A stretch of DNA of 44,573 nucleotides from Promethearchaeota archaeon (GTDB taxonomy: Archaea > Asgardarchaeota > Lokiarchaeia > Sigyniarchaeales > SOKP01), in assembly GCA_004524535.1 (NCBI GenBank), contig SDNY01000015.1, positions 1 through 44,573 on the forward strand. Direction: 5' to 3'. Both the position numbers and the translations under genes were made by a program. The notes under the pieces are model-generated. The model was not told the origin of the DNA and made no database searches. It saw only the letters and a program-made list of their open reading frames with translations. Shown here one piece after another: positions 1 to 8,271 of this stretch; position 1 is the first letter of the stretch; the number at the start of each line of letters is the position of its first letter.

Positions 1-210
1 GCTACGGAAGCAAGAACCTATCTTGAAGAACATTATAAAGAAGATATAAGTGATGAGGAATTAAAATTATTACCCCTAAGGACATTAAAGGAGTTAATGG
101 GCGATAACTTAAATAAGGATAATTGTGATGTAGCCTTTATTTTAAAAGAGGATGTAAAATTTAGATTGTTAAGTATAGATGAGAAACAAGAATTATTAGA
201 AAAATTATAG
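1..210 (+). CDS. psmA: Proteasome subunit alpha, C-terminal fragment
   Basis: The window opens inside a gene read in frame 1, giving about 69 residues before TAG at 208-210. The text (TLKELMGDNL, then DVAFILKEDVKFRLLSIDE) matches the C-terminal helices and last strand of archaeal 20S proteasome alpha subunits, where a 'L.E.N.EVA.I....FR.LS..E' pattern is usual. Alpha subunits form the outer rings of the 20S core and gate substrate entry. The catalytic fold and N terminus lie outside the window. SBDS and exosome genes directly downstream are the classic archaeal neighbours of psmA and support the call. It is too short to examine for an HbYX-docking pocket. Confidence 0.85.
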   Translation, partial: ATEARTYLEEHYKEDISDEELKLLPLRTLKELMGDNLNKDNCDVAFILKEDVKFRLLSIDEKQELLEKL

Positions 211-260
211 AAGAAAGTACAAAAGAAATTATAAATATTTAAATCACGGTTATTACCTTA

Positions 261-268
261 TTTTTTTT
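261..268 (+). terminator. T8 tract after psmA
   Basis: A run of eight T residues lies about 50 nt past the psmA stop. Archaeal RNA polymerase terminates at oligo-T tracts without needing a hairpin, so this may end psmA transcription before SBDS. The inference rests only on the T run and its position. Confidence 0.35.
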
Positions 269-271
269 ATC

Positions 272-290
272 TTTCAATACCGTATTGAAA
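272..290. promoter_or_regulatory. Palindrome upstream of SBDS
   Basis: TTTCAATA and TATTGAAA form perfect 8-bp arms around a 3-nt centre (CCG), about 57 nt upstream of the SBDS ATG. Flanking ATCTTT and AAAAGAT extend the symmetry imperfectly. It could be a dimeric repressor operator or an RNA hairpin in the 5' leader. No regulator is adjacent to name a partner. Confidence 0.35.
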
Positions 291-346
291 TCAAAAAGAT
301 GGGATTGAGTGGGAATAACCAATTTAAAATTTTGTGAAATTATATA

Positions 347-1138
347 ATGATCGATCGGGCAAGAATAAATCTCGGTAATTACATCATTGGTCGCTTAGAA
401 AAAGGGGGCAGAACTTTCGAGATGTTAATAGATCCGGAGCAAGCATGGGAAGCTAAAAAAATTATTCGTGAAGAAATCAATAAAAGGCTAAAATCGGGTA
501 ATAAAAAATCTCGTTTAACTGTAGATGAAGTATTAAATTCTCCACAAATTAATTTAGAATTAATTTTTGAAAGCTTTATCGTATTTGAAGATTTAAAACG
601 AGGAAAAAAAGCCACAGATGGTGATATGGAAGCGATATTTGACACTACGGACGGAAAAAGAATTAGTGGACACATTTTATTAGACGGAGAAATTCAATGG
701 ACTAAATCCCAAAGAGAAGAAGAAAGAAATAAGAAACTAAAGCAAATAATAACTATTATAAGTAAAAACGCAATAAATCCTCAAAATAAAAAACCACATC
801 CTTATCAAAGGATTGAAAAAGCCATTGAAGAGGCAAAAGTAAATATCGATGTTATGAAAAGCGCTGAAGAACAAGTAGACGATATAATTAAAAAGATTCA
901 GGCAATTATCCCAATTCGGATGGAACAAGTTGAATTAGCAATTAAAATACCTTCTTCTTTTACAGCTAAAGGCTATGGTATTGTTGCTCACCTAGCGCAA
1001 ATTAAAAAAGAAGAATGGCAGTCTGATGGTTCTTGGGTTTCAGTCGTTAGTTTACCGGCCGGTTTTCAAATGGAATTAATTGAGAAGTTGAATCATTTAA
1101 CCCATGGAAGAGTTCAAACTAAACTATTAAAATCTTAA
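347..1138 (+). CDS. SBDS-family ribosome maturation protein (SDO1)
   Basis: At 263 aa this is the archaeal orthologue of SBDS/Sdo1, which in eukaryotes works with EFL1 to release the anti-association factor eIF6 from the 60S subunit. The N-terminal FYSH domain is recognisable from RLEKGGRTFEMLIDP, the central helical domain from HPYQRIEKAIEEAKVNID, and the C-terminal ferredoxin-like domain from IPIRMEQVELAIKIP. It is slightly longer than typical archaeal homologues (about 235 aa), the extra length being in a charged loop around residues 40-55. It sits between psmA and the exosome genes, the conserved archaeal superoperon order. ATG at 347 is the only reasonable start; no strong Shine-Dalgarno is seen. 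Confidence 0.95.
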   Translation: MIDRARINLGNYIIGRLEKGGRTFEMLIDPEQAWEAKKIIREEINKRLKSGNKKSRLTVDEVLNSPQINLELIFESFIVFEDLKRGKKATDGDMEAIFDTTDGKRISGHILLDGEIQWTKSQREEERNKKLKQIITIISKNAINPQNKKPHPYQRIEKAIEEAKVNIDVMKSAEEQVDDIIKKIQAIIPIRMEQVELAIKIPSSFTAKGYGIVAHLAQIKKEEWQSDGSWVSVVSLPAGFQMELIEKLNHLTHGRVQTKLLKS

Positions 1139-1233
1139 AATCCTAAACAGATATTTTTAATTTTCTTCTATTACATTATTTTTTTTAGGTTAGAATAGAG
1201 TGGATTTAATATAGAGAATAAGAGGTGATATAA

Positions 1234-2007
1234 ATGGAAGAGGAAGAACAAATAACCCAAGAAGATGACGAATTTGAGGATGAAGAAACATCTCGTGAAC
1301 TTGTTGTACCTGGTGAAGTTTTAACCGAAGAGGTCCAAGATTTTATACCCGGAAGAGGTACAATTTTCAATAAAGACAAAACAAAAATTATTTCGTTGCA
1401 TATAGGTTTAAAAAACATTAATAAAAATTATATTAATGTTATCCCGCTAAGAGGGATTTATACTCCTCAACCAGGAGATAAAATTATTGCTATCGTAGTC
1501 GATAAAAATCCTGTAAAATACAAATGTGATATAAACGCAAAAGATTTTGCTCAACTTAAGCCAAGAAATACGGTTAAAAGAATGAAGTCGCGAATGGGAA
1601 AACGAAATTATGAACAAGATGATTTGAGCACTGAAAAATTTGATATTGGAGATATTTTAATTGTAAAAGTTCTTTCAGCAGATCGCCTGAACAAGCCCGA
1701 ATTAACTACAATTGGAAAATATCTTGGAAAAAAAAATGGAGGTATTGTGATTTCAATAGATCCTCCCAAAATACCAAGATTAATAGGGAGAAATGGGAGC
1801 ATGATTAAGATGTTAAAGAACCTGACTAAATGCAATATTTTCGTAACTCAAAATGGGCGTGTTTGGATAAAAGGTGATAATATCGCATATGAGCGACTTC
1901 TTATTGAAGCAATATATAAAATTGAGAGGGAAGCACATACAACGGGATTGACTGATAGAATGCAATTATTTATAGAAAATGAAAAAAAAAATAGAGGTAT
2001 TGAATAA
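1234..2007 (+). CDS. rrp4: Exosome RNA-binding cap protein Rrp4
   Basis: This 257-aa protein has the Rrp4 layout: an N-terminal domain (about 25-75), an S1 RNA-binding region (about 80-165) and a C-terminal KH domain with the GxxG loop in RLIGRNGSMI (about residues 190-200). Rrp4 trimers cap the Rrp41/Rrp42 hexamer and feed RNA into the phosphorolytic chamber. The first 20 residues are unusually acidic (EEEEQ, EDDEFEDEE). A GAGGTGAT Shine-Dalgarno just upstream of ATG at 1234 fixes the start. Rrp41 begins 2 nt after its stop, so the three exosome genes are surely co-transcribed. Confidence 0.95.
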   Translation: MEEEEQITQEDDEFEDEETSRELVVPGEVLTEEVQDFIPGRGTIFNKDKTKIISLHIGLKNINKNYINVIPLRGIYTPQPGDKIIAIVVDKNPVKYKCDINAKDFAQLKPRNTVKRMKSRMGKRNYEQDDLSTEKFDIGDILIVKVLSADRLNKPELTTIGKYLGKKNGGIVISIDPPKIPRLIGRNGSMIKMLKNLTKCNIFVTQNGRVWIKGDNIAYERLLIEAIYKIEREAHTTGLTDRMQLFIENEKKNRGIE

Positions 2008-2009
2008 TT

Positions 2010-2780
2010 ATGGTGTTATTGATTAAAGATGAATATCCCGAGAAGCTATTTCAAGAAAATGGCAAGCGGCTTGATGGAAGGGATAAAAAAGAGTTAAGAC
2101 CTATTAAAATGGAAGTTGATGTATTAAAGAATGCGGATGGTAGCGCATATATCGAATGGGGTAATAATAAAATATTTGCCGCTGTTTTTGGCCCAAGAGA
2201 AGTGCATCCTCATCATTTATCAAAACCTGATAAAGGGATCTTGCGTGTTTTCTACAGAATGGCAACTTATTCTGTTTTTGATAGAAAGAGACCTGCTCCT
2301 GGTCGCCGAGAAAAGGAAATTTCAATGATTATTGCAGATTGTTTGGAACCTGTTTTATTTCTCGAACTCTATCCGGGAACTGCGTTTGAAATATTTATTC
2401 AAGTAATAGACGCTGATGGTGGAACAAGATGCGCAAGTACGACTGTTGCTTCCTTAGCGTTAGCTGATGCGGGTATACCAATGAAAAGTCTGGTAACTGC
2501 CCTTGCTGTTGGAAAAATTGATGGTGAATTAGTTGTTGATCTCTCGGGAATAGAAGATAAAGCAGGAGAAGCAGATCTTCCCATTGCAATTACATGGTTT
2601 AATGATGAGATTTCATTATTACAATTTGATGGAGAAATGGATTTATCAGAATTAGATACAGTATTAAAAGATGCTAAAGAAGCCGCAAAGAAAATATATG
2701 AGATTCAAGTAAATACTTTGAAGAATAAATATATTTCAATTCAGAATAATATTGAAAAAGAAAAAGGAGGGGAAGATTGA
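2010..2780 (+). CDS. rrp41: Exosome exonuclease subunit Rrp41
   Basis: This 256-aa RNase PH-fold protein is the catalytic subunit of the archaeal exosome, degrading RNA 3'-to-5' with phosphate or adding tails with NDPs. RLDGRD near residue 20 is the family start motif, RPAPGRR carries the RNA/phosphate-binding Arg99-Arg100 pair, and EDKAGEAD supplies Asp183 and Asp189, six residues apart as in characterised archaeal Rrp41. All catalytic residues are therefore present. It lies 2 nt after rrp4 and overlaps or abuts rrp42 depending on the start chosen there. Confidence 0.96.
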   Translation: MVLLIKDEYPEKLFQENGKRLDGRDKKELRPIKMEVDVLKNADGSAYIEWGNNKIFAAVFGPREVHPHHLSKPDKGILRVFYRMATYSVFDRKRPAPGRREKEISMIIADCLEPVLFLELYPGTAFEIFIQVIDADGGTRCASTTVASLALADAGIPMKSLVTALAVGKIDGELVVDLSGIEDKAGEADLPIAITWFNDEISLLQFDGEMDLSELDTVLKDAKEAAKKIYEIQVNTLKNKYISIQNNIEKEKGGED

Positions 2781-3610
2781 AGATGATGGATGTAAAACGG
2801 GTAATATCTACAATTGAACGCAAATATATAAAGAATAATTTAAAAAAGGAAGAACGACTTGATGGTCGAGGGCTATGGGATTATCGTGAATTCAAAATTA
2901 CCCCCAATTTTGTTGCAGCAGCAGAAGGGTCAGCTGATGTCTCATTAGGTGAAACTAGAATTATAACTGGATTAAAATACGATATAGGGACGCCTTTTCC
3001 TGATTTACCTGATGAAGGTGTTTGTACAATTATGGCAGAGTTAATACCCTTGGCATCTCCTTTATTTGAGAGAGGGCCTCCAGATGAACAATCAATTGAA
3101 TTAGCTCGTGTGGTAGATCGGGGAATTCGACATGCAGATTGTGTTCAGACAAAAAAACTGTGCATAGAAGCAGAAAAAGCAGTTTACATTTTATTTGTTG
3201 ATATGTATGTAATAAATTATGAAGGAAATTTAATCGATTGTGGAGGCGTAAGCGCTTTAACTACGTTAATTTCAGCCCAACTTCCTGAAGGAAAATGGAA
3301 TGGCGAAGATGTTGAATGGACAGGTGGATATTTTACTGGAAAAGATATAGTTAATGAATTACCTTTGGTAATTACTTATGGAAAAATTGATGATATCATT
3401 TTTCTTGATCCAGATTTGCCAGAAGAATTAGTTTGTGATGGTCGGATATCCATATCCTCTACTGAAGAAAAAATAACCAGTATACAAAAAAGTGGAGTAG
3501 CAACGTTCTCTTTTGATGAAATCAAAATGTTATGTAGTAAATCACTGGAAATAGGCAAAAAATTAAGAAAGGATTTAAATCTTTGGCAATACAAAGCTAA
3601 TATTGAATAA
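2777..3610 (+). CDS. rrp42: Exosome subunit Rrp42
   Basis: This 277-aa RNase PH-fold protein is the non-catalytic partner of Rrp41 in the exosome hexamer. It has the family motif ERLDGRG near residue 27, and the GEAD-type catalytic aspartates are replaced (ITYGKIDDIIFLDP), as expected. The start is ambiguous. TTG at 2777 overlaps the rrp41 stop and lies 6 nt after GGAGG (2766-2770). ATG at 2783 or 2786 would lie 12-15 nt from the same site. The core fold is unaffected. A ten-T tract directly after the stop probably ends the exosome transcript. Confidence 0.95.
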   Translation: MKMMDVKRVISTIERKYIKNNLKKEERLDGRGLWDYREFKITPNFVAAAEGSADVSLGETRIITGLKYDIGTPFPDLPDEGVCTIMAELIPLASPLFERGPPDEQSIELARVVDRGIRHADCVQTKKLCIEAEKAVYILFVDMYVINYEGNLIDCGGVSALTTLISAQLPEGKWNGEDVEWTGGYFTGKDIVNELPLVITYGKIDDIIFLDPDLPEELVCDGRISISSTEEKITSIQKSGVATFSFDEIKMLCSKSLEIGKKLRKDLNLWQYKANIE

Positions 3611-3620
3611 TTTTTTTTTT
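3611..3620 (+). terminator. T10 tract after rrp42
   Basis: Ten consecutive T residues start immediately after the rrp42 TAA and are followed by further T-rich sequence. This fits an archaeal intrinsic oligo-T terminator separating the exosome genes from the eL43 group, with 112 nt between the genes. Confidence 0.5.
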
Positions 3621-3722
3621 ATTTTATTTATTTTTTAATATTTCTAATATTTTCCTCAAAATTTTTATTTTATTGTGATTTTAATAGATTATTAACAGTC
3701 TTAATTTAAACTTGATGCATAA

Positions 3723-4010
3723 ATGGGGAAAACTAAAAAAGTTGGGATCAGTGGAAAATTTCAAGCCCGTTATGGTTCGGTGGTCAGGAAGAGATATCGC
3801 CAAATCATGGAAAAAATGAAAGATAAAATTAAATGCCCTCGATGTCAAACAAAAGGTTCTGTCCATAGAATTTCTACGGGTATCTGGCATTGTAAAAAAT
3901 GCGACGCCACATTTACCGGAGGTGCGTATTACATAGAAACTCCTCGAGGAGTAGAGTCATACAGGATTGCAAAGAGAAAACAAAGAGAATTAGAAGTTAT
4001 TGAAGAATAA
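3723..4010 (+). CDS. rpl37ae: 50S ribosomal protein eL43 (L37Ae)
   Basis: This 95-aa basic protein has the eL43 N terminus (GISGKFQARYGSVVRKR) and a C4 zinc finger formed by CPRC and CKKC about 15 residues apart. It is a structural protein of the large ribosomal subunit shared by archaea and eukaryotes. Length and motifs are fully typical. Its stop overlaps the ATG of pcc1 by one base (TAATG), indicating translational coupling. In many archaea the tiny RNA polymerase subunit gene rpoP lies between eL43 and pcc1; it is absent here. Confidence 0.97.
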   Translation: MGKTKKVGISGKFQARYGSVVRKRYRQIMEKMKDKIKCPRCQTKGSVHRISTGIWHCKKCDATFTGGAYYIETPRGVESYRIAKRKQRELEVIEE

Positions 4011-4279
4011 TGAATCAACTCAACCAATTTACCATAAAAGCAACTGTTGAACTAAATTTTGCAAATTCTAAAACTCGGGACATTTCTTATAACTCATTTT
4101 TACCCGAATTAGAAAAATTAAATACTAAACGATCTAAAATAAAGATTGAAAAAAAAGAGAATCTCTTAATTTTTCATATAGAAAGCAGTGATATCACTGC
4201 ATTTCGAGCCTCAATAAGCGATATCATAGGTTTTGGTAGAATCGTAGAAAATACATTAACACTCACACTTTGCGAGTAA
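4010..4279 (+). CDS. pcc1: KEOPS complex subunit Pcc1
   Basis: This 89-aa protein resembles Pcc1, the small dimerising subunit of KEOPS, which with Kae1, Bud32 and Cgi121 transfers threonylcarbamoyl to A37 of ANN-decoding tRNAs (t6A). The visible pattern is an alternating strand-helix fold ending in DITAFRASISDIIGFGRIVENTL, equivalent to the 'D..ALRA..NS.LR.I' helix of the family. The position between eL43 and prefoldin beta is the usual archaeal location and strengthens a call that rests on a short, divergent sequence. Cgi121 follows 4 kb downstream on the same strand. Confidence 0.85.
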   Translation: MNQLNQFTIKATVELNFANSKTRDISYNSFLPELEKLNTKRSKIKIEKKENLLIFHIESSDITAFRASISDIIGFGRIVENTLTLTLCE

Positions 4280-4347
4280 CTTTAAAGTAAAGAATATATA
4301 ACTTATCGTGTTAAATTTATTATAAAAAATATAAATATTGAAAAATT

Positions 4348-4710
4348 ATGAGCATAAATCTTGATGACCTTGACGAAGAAGTTAAGAAAAAAGTCATGAA
4401 TTTACAAAATTTATCGACGACAATGGAATTTTTAACAAATCAAAAAATACAGCTCGAGAGTGCTTCTAGAGAGGCAGAAGTAGCTATAGAAGAACTCGAA
4501 AAAATCAATCCTGACGAGGTCGTTTACAAATCAATAGGCGGGATTTTAGTAAAAAGTGAAAAAAATAGGCTTCTTGAAGAAAAAAAGTCGCTAAAGACAA
4601 CCCTGGAAATGAGGCTCAAAACTATAGAGTCTAAAGTCCAGAGGACTAAAGGGCAAATCGAATCGCTTCGTAAATCTATTCAATCAGATTTGCAAAATAA
4701 GGCCGCTTAA
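4348..4710 (+). CDS. pfdB: Prefoldin subunit beta (GimC beta)
   Basis: This 120-aa protein has the prefoldin beta architecture: two long coiled-coil helices (about 8-50 and 75-115) joined by a beta hairpin (VVYKSIGGILVKSE). Beta subunits combine 4:2 with alpha subunits into a jellyfish-shaped chaperone that holds unfolded proteins for the thermosome. Length is typical. It sits between pcc1 and a DHH phosphoesterase as in many archaea. The alpha subunit is not in this window. Confidence 0.94.
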   Translation: MSINLDDLDEEVKKKVMNLQNLSTTMEFLTNQKIQLESASREAEVAIEELEKINPDEVVYKSIGGILVKSEKNRLLEEKKSLKTTLEMRLKTIESKVQRTKGQIESLRKSIQSDLQNKAA

Positions 4711-4714
4711 GTAT

Positions 4715-5716
4715 ATGTTAAATTCCAAATTTGAAGATTTAAAACTTTTTTTGAAAGGTAAAAAAATTTTAATAACAACTCACGATTTAGTAGACATTGA
4801 CGGATTAGCATCCTGCGTGGTTTTAAAATTCTTTCTCAATCGATTTATTGATTCTTCCGATATTCATTTATTTTTACCAGAAATCTCAAAATCTACAAAA
4901 GATTTTATTCAAAAATACACAGAAAAATTTCCTGATATTACAATCCCCTTAGAAATTGAGTTTAAAACTTTAAAAATTGACATATTTTTAATTTTAGATA
5001 CAAATAATCTAGACCAAGTGGCAATTCCAGATATTAATAGTTCGGAAATTCCAATTATCTTTATTGACCATCATTTAAATTTGAAAAAGAATAATAAAAG
5101 GAATATATCTTTGAAAATTATAGACGATCAATATAGTTCAACTGCAGAAATTATATATGAATTATGTGAATATTTTAATTTAGAATTAACGCTACCCTAC
5201 AAATATCTTCTCATTGCTGCAATTTTAACTGATTCTGGGTTTTTTAAGCATGGAAATAATGATACAATATTGCGAATTTCAAAATTATTAAGTAATCAAC
5301 TAGATTATCAAGAAATCCTATCAACATTAAAGAATGATAAAACAATTCCCGAAAAAATAGCAAAAATAAAAGCATTACAAAGAGTTAAGTTAATTCAGGA
5401 AGGGAATTGGTTAATAGGAATAACTAATGTTGGAAGTTTTGAGGCAAGCGTAGCTTCTTCATTAATTAAAATAGGTTTTGATGTAAGTGTTGCATATTCA
5501 GAGAAAAAATCGGGGTATAGAATCAGTACGAGAGCAAAAAAATATGTTTGTTTGAAAACTGGCTTACATTTAGGGAAAATTTTAAAAGAAGTCTCTGAAG
5601 AGTGCGGAGCAAGTGGTGGAGGACACGACGGTGCTGCCGCATTAAATGGTATATTGGATTTAGAAATAATTATAGAGAAAATCCTTGATAGAATAAAACA
5701 AGTTTTAAATAAATAA
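4715..5716 (+). CDS. DHH-family phosphoesterase (NrnA/RecJ-like)
   Basis: This 333-aa protein has the DHH metal-site motifs: HDLVDIDG near residue 23, an aspartate in LILDTNN, and IDHHLN near residue 120. A C-terminal DHHA1 nucleic-acid or nucleotide-binding domain ends with SGGGHDGAAA. Archaeal proteins of this type are nano-RNA, pAp or oligonucleotide phosphatases. The exact substrate cannot be read from sequence. The family's usual GGGH-P-x-A loop has Asp in place of Pro. It starts 4 nt after pfdB, in the conserved order prefoldin-DHH, so it is probably co-transcribed. Confidence 0.88.
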   Translation: MLNSKFEDLKLFLKGKKILITTHDLVDIDGLASCVVLKFFLNRFIDSSDIHLFLPEISKSTKDFIQKYTEKFPDITIPLEIEFKTLKIDIFLILDTNNLDQVAIPDINSSEIPIIFIDHHLNLKKNNKRNISLKIIDDQYSSTAEIIYELCEYFNLELTLPYKYLLIAAILTDSGFFKHGNNDTILRISKLLSNQLDYQEILSTLKNDKTIPEKIAKIKALQRVKLIQEGNWLIGITNVGSFEASVASSLIKIGFDVSVAYSEKKSGYRISTRAKKYVCLKTGLHLGKILKEVSEECGASGGGHDGAAALNGILDLEIIIEKILDRIKQVLNK

Positions 5717-5756
5717 TAATTCTTATAAAACAAGGTTTTTAAGGTTTATAATTAAA

Positions 5757-6596
5757 ATGTGTTTAATAAAATATAATAATTTTTCATTTCGGTACAAAAA
5801 AAACGAGACTTATCAGTTAAATAATATTAATTTAAAGATTGAACAAAATAAATTCATTCTTCTAGCAGGAGCTACTGGTTCAGGTAAAACCACTTTAATT
5901 AGAAGTATGAATGGGCTAATTCCACAATTTTATGCCGGATTTTACAAAGGAAGTGTAGAAGTAAATGGAAAAGATACAGTTGAAACACCTATACCTGATT
6001 TATCTACGGAAGTAGGGATTGTGTTTCAAAATCCTGAGAACCAATTAATTTCAATGAATGTAGAACACGAAATTGCATTTGGAATGGAAAATCTAGGAGT
6101 GCCTCGTGGGGCAATGAAAAAAAAAATTAAAGAAGTTATCCAATTAACTGAAATTGAACATCTATTAGATAGAGCTCCTTTTGAATTAAGTGGTGGAGAA
6201 CAACAACGAGTTGCTATTGCATCAATCTTAGTATTAGACCCCAAGGTTCTTATATTGGATGAGCCCTCTTCATTGCTAGATCCTATGATGGCTAAAAAAA
6301 TAATTAATTTATTAAAAAAAATTCAAACTGAGAAAGGAACTACGATAATAATTAGTGAACATCGCATGGATTTAGTTATACCTGTAGCTGATGAAATTAT
6401 CTTAATTTCGGAAGGTAAAATTCTTGAGCATGATACTAAAGATAATATAATCAATAAAGATACCTTTCAAAATCTAATTATAAATAAACCTGTTATATAT
6501 TCAATATTTAACCAATTGAAAAAAGAAAAACTCTATAATGGAAAGATTCCGACTTCAATTCTCGCCACAATAAAATATCTTAAAAGTCTGAATTAA
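5757..6596 (+). CDS. ecfA1: ECF transporter ATPase (EcfA1-type)
   Basis: This 279-aa ABC ATPase has Walker A GATGSGKTT, Q-loop VFQNPENQ, signature LSGGEQQRV, Walker B VLILDEPSSLLD and switch H in ISEHRMDL. The Q-loop followed by PENQ is the hallmark of energy-coupling-factor ATPases. With its partner it powers vitamin or metal uptake through EcfT and a substrate-binding S component. It starts 40 nt after the DHH gene and is followed after 18 nt by the second ATPase, in the standard EcfA-EcfA'-EcfT order. Confidence 0.93.
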   Translation: MCLIKYNNFSFRYKKNETYQLNNINLKIEQNKFILLAGATGSGKTTLIRSMNGLIPQFYAGFYKGSVEVNGKDTVETPIPDLSTEVGIVFQNPENQLISMNVEHEIAFGMENLGVPRGAMKKKIKEVIQLTEIEHLLDRAPFELSGGEQQRVAIASILVLDPKVLILDEPSSLLDPMMAKKIINLLKKIQTEKGTTIIISEHRMDLVIPVADEIILISEGKILEHDTKDNIINKDTFQNLIINKPVIYSIFNQLKKEKLYNGKIPTSILATIKYLKSLN

Positions 6597-6614
6597 ATAT
6601 AAACGATGGTCTAG

Positions 6615-7469
6615 ATGTCTGAAGAATTACCAATAATTTTAATAAAAGATGTGGATTACACTTACCCAAATAGAACTGTGGCTTTAAAACACATTAACCT
6701 GAATATTTACAAAGGAGAATTAGTTGGAATTATGGGAATGAATGGAGCTGGTAAAACTACACTAATTAGGACGTTAAATGGTCTTATTAGGCCATTAAAA
6801 GGCAATGTTTATATCGATGGCGAAAATATTAAGTCTAAAAATATAGGTACAGCATCTAAAAAAGTAGGAATAATTTTTCAAAATCCATACCATCAAGTAT
6901 TCTCTAATACTGTTGAAGAAGAAATAAAATTTTCCTTAAAAAGTCTTAATCTAAGTAAAGAAGAAATCCAAAATAGAACTAATGAGGTTTTGAACAGATT
7001 TAATTTAAAAAAATATAAGGAGAGATCACCTCTAAATCTATCAGGTGGAGAAACAAAAAAATTAGCACTAGCATCAATATTTTGTAGGGATCCGGAGATA
7101 CTAGTGTTTGATGAGCCTACTTTAGGTCAAGACGCTAAAGAAATCGACTTCTTTGTTAATTTAATTAATAAAGAAAAAGATAGAGGCAAAACTATTATAA
7201 TAGTCACCCATAATATAGAATTCGCAATAGAATATATCCCTCGGACAATATTAATGGTCGATGGACGTATTGTTGCAGATGGGATAACATCGGCGGTATT
7301 AACCAACGAATTTTTAGTCAATACATCCTCTTTAATATTGCCACAAATACTACAGCTTAATATAGCGTTAAATGAAATGGGAATTCAATGCCCAGAAGAC
7401 ATAAATTCTAAAAGTGAAATGATCCATTTTCTTACAAATTATTTAAAAAACAAATCCACAAAAGTCTAA
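6615..7469 (+). CDS. ecfA2: ECF transporter ATPase (EcfA2-type)
   Basis: This 284-aa ABC ATPase is paralogous to its upstream neighbour. Motifs are Walker A GMNGAGKTT, Q-loop IFQNPYHQ, signature LSGGETKKLALA, Walker B ILVFDEPTLGQD and switch H in VTHNIEF. It would heterodimerise with EcfA1 beneath EcfT. The C-terminal 60 residues (after about 220) form the extra helical domain seen in ECF ATPases. Substrate specificity is set by an S component that is not in this window. Confidence 0.93.
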   Translation: MSEELPIILIKDVDYTYPNRTVALKHINLNIYKGELVGIMGMNGAGKTTLIRTLNGLIRPLKGNVYIDGENIKSKNIGTASKKVGIIFQNPYHQVFSNTVEEEIKFSLKSLNLSKEEIQNRTNEVLNRFNLKKYKERSPLNLSGGETKKLALASIFCRDPEILVFDEPTLGQDAKEIDFFVNLINKEKDRGKTIIIVTHNIEFAIEYIPRTILMVDGRIVADGITSAVLTNEFLVNTSSLILPQILQLNIALNEMGIQCPEDINSKSEMIHFLTNYLKNKSTKV

Positions 7470-7484
7470 GGTGAAAATAGCAAA

Positions 7485-8252
7485 ATGTCCTTAGAATTTC
7501 TCCAAGCGTTCAAATTTCAAAAAAAAAATACATTAGTCCATAATTTCGATCCGAGAGCAAAATTATTATGTGCTATTGTGTATTCTATTAGTGGTTTGCT
7601 ATTTGTAGACATCGTACCATTGTTTTTAATATTTTTAAGTTTGATTCCTTTAATCTTTCTAGGCAGAATGGTAAAAGAGTGGATTAAAAGCATTCGTGGG
7701 CTCTCATTTATGATCCTTTTAATCATTGTTCTAAATACTTACTTCTTATCATTGTCTTACGCTATAGCAATGATACTTAGAATATGTATTATGATTACAG
7801 CTTTCTCAATATTTTTTTTAACGACCCATCCTAATGATTTAGCACTTTCTTTAATATCTATGAAAGTACCATATCCATACGCTTTTTCTTTCTCTTTAGC
7901 TTTTAGATTTGTCCCTACCATTGCAATAGAAGCGCAAAATATTATAGATGCTCAACAAAGTAGAGGTTATGAAATGCAACAAAAAGGTCTAATAAATCAA
8001 ATAAAAAACCTTTTCCCTTTATTGGTTCCACTAATAATTTGTTCAATAAAGAGAGCTTTTAATGTGGCCGAAGCTCTAGAATCAAGAGCGTTTGGAAGTA
8101 CTAAAGATCGCTCATATTATTACACGATAAAATATTCAATAAAAGATTGGTTATTTACGATTTATTTATTAATACTTCTAATATTTGTAATATTCATTCG
8201 AATTCAATTTGGAGTAATGCCAGAATGGTTGCATTTTGCCTTACCAGTTTAG
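7485..8252 (+). CDS. ecfT: ECF transporter transmembrane subunit EcfT
   Basis: This 255-aa membrane protein begins with the family pattern HNFDPRAKLL and has five or so hydrophobic segments. Two Ala-Arg-Gly-type coupling helices are visible, AQQSRGYEM and ALESRAFGS, which dock into the ATPase grooves. In the second the usual Gly is Ala. It follows ecfA2 after 15 nt, completing the energizing module. No S component (six-TM, about 180 aa) is adjacent, so this is probably a group II module serving unlinked S proteins. Confidence 0.93.
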   Translation: MSLEFLQAFKFQKKNTLVHNFDPRAKLLCAIVYSISGLLFVDIVPLFLIFLSLIPLIFLGRMVKEWIKSIRGLSFMILLIIVLNTYFLSLSYAIAMILRICIMITAFSIFFLTTHPNDLALSLISMKVPYPYAFSFSLAFRFVPTIAIEAQNIIDAQQSRGYEMQQKGLINQIKNLFPLLVPLIICSIKRAFNVAEALESRAFGSTKDRSYYYTIKYSIKDWLFTIYLLILLIFVIFIRIQFGVMPEWLHFALPV

Positions 8253-8271
8253 ATTTTAAAATTGAGATATT

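Noticed and set aside
2131-2589. ORFs opposite or inside rrp41 (2131-2328, 2104-2325, 2395-2589)
   Set aside because: They lie entirely within a well-identified conserved gene in other frames.
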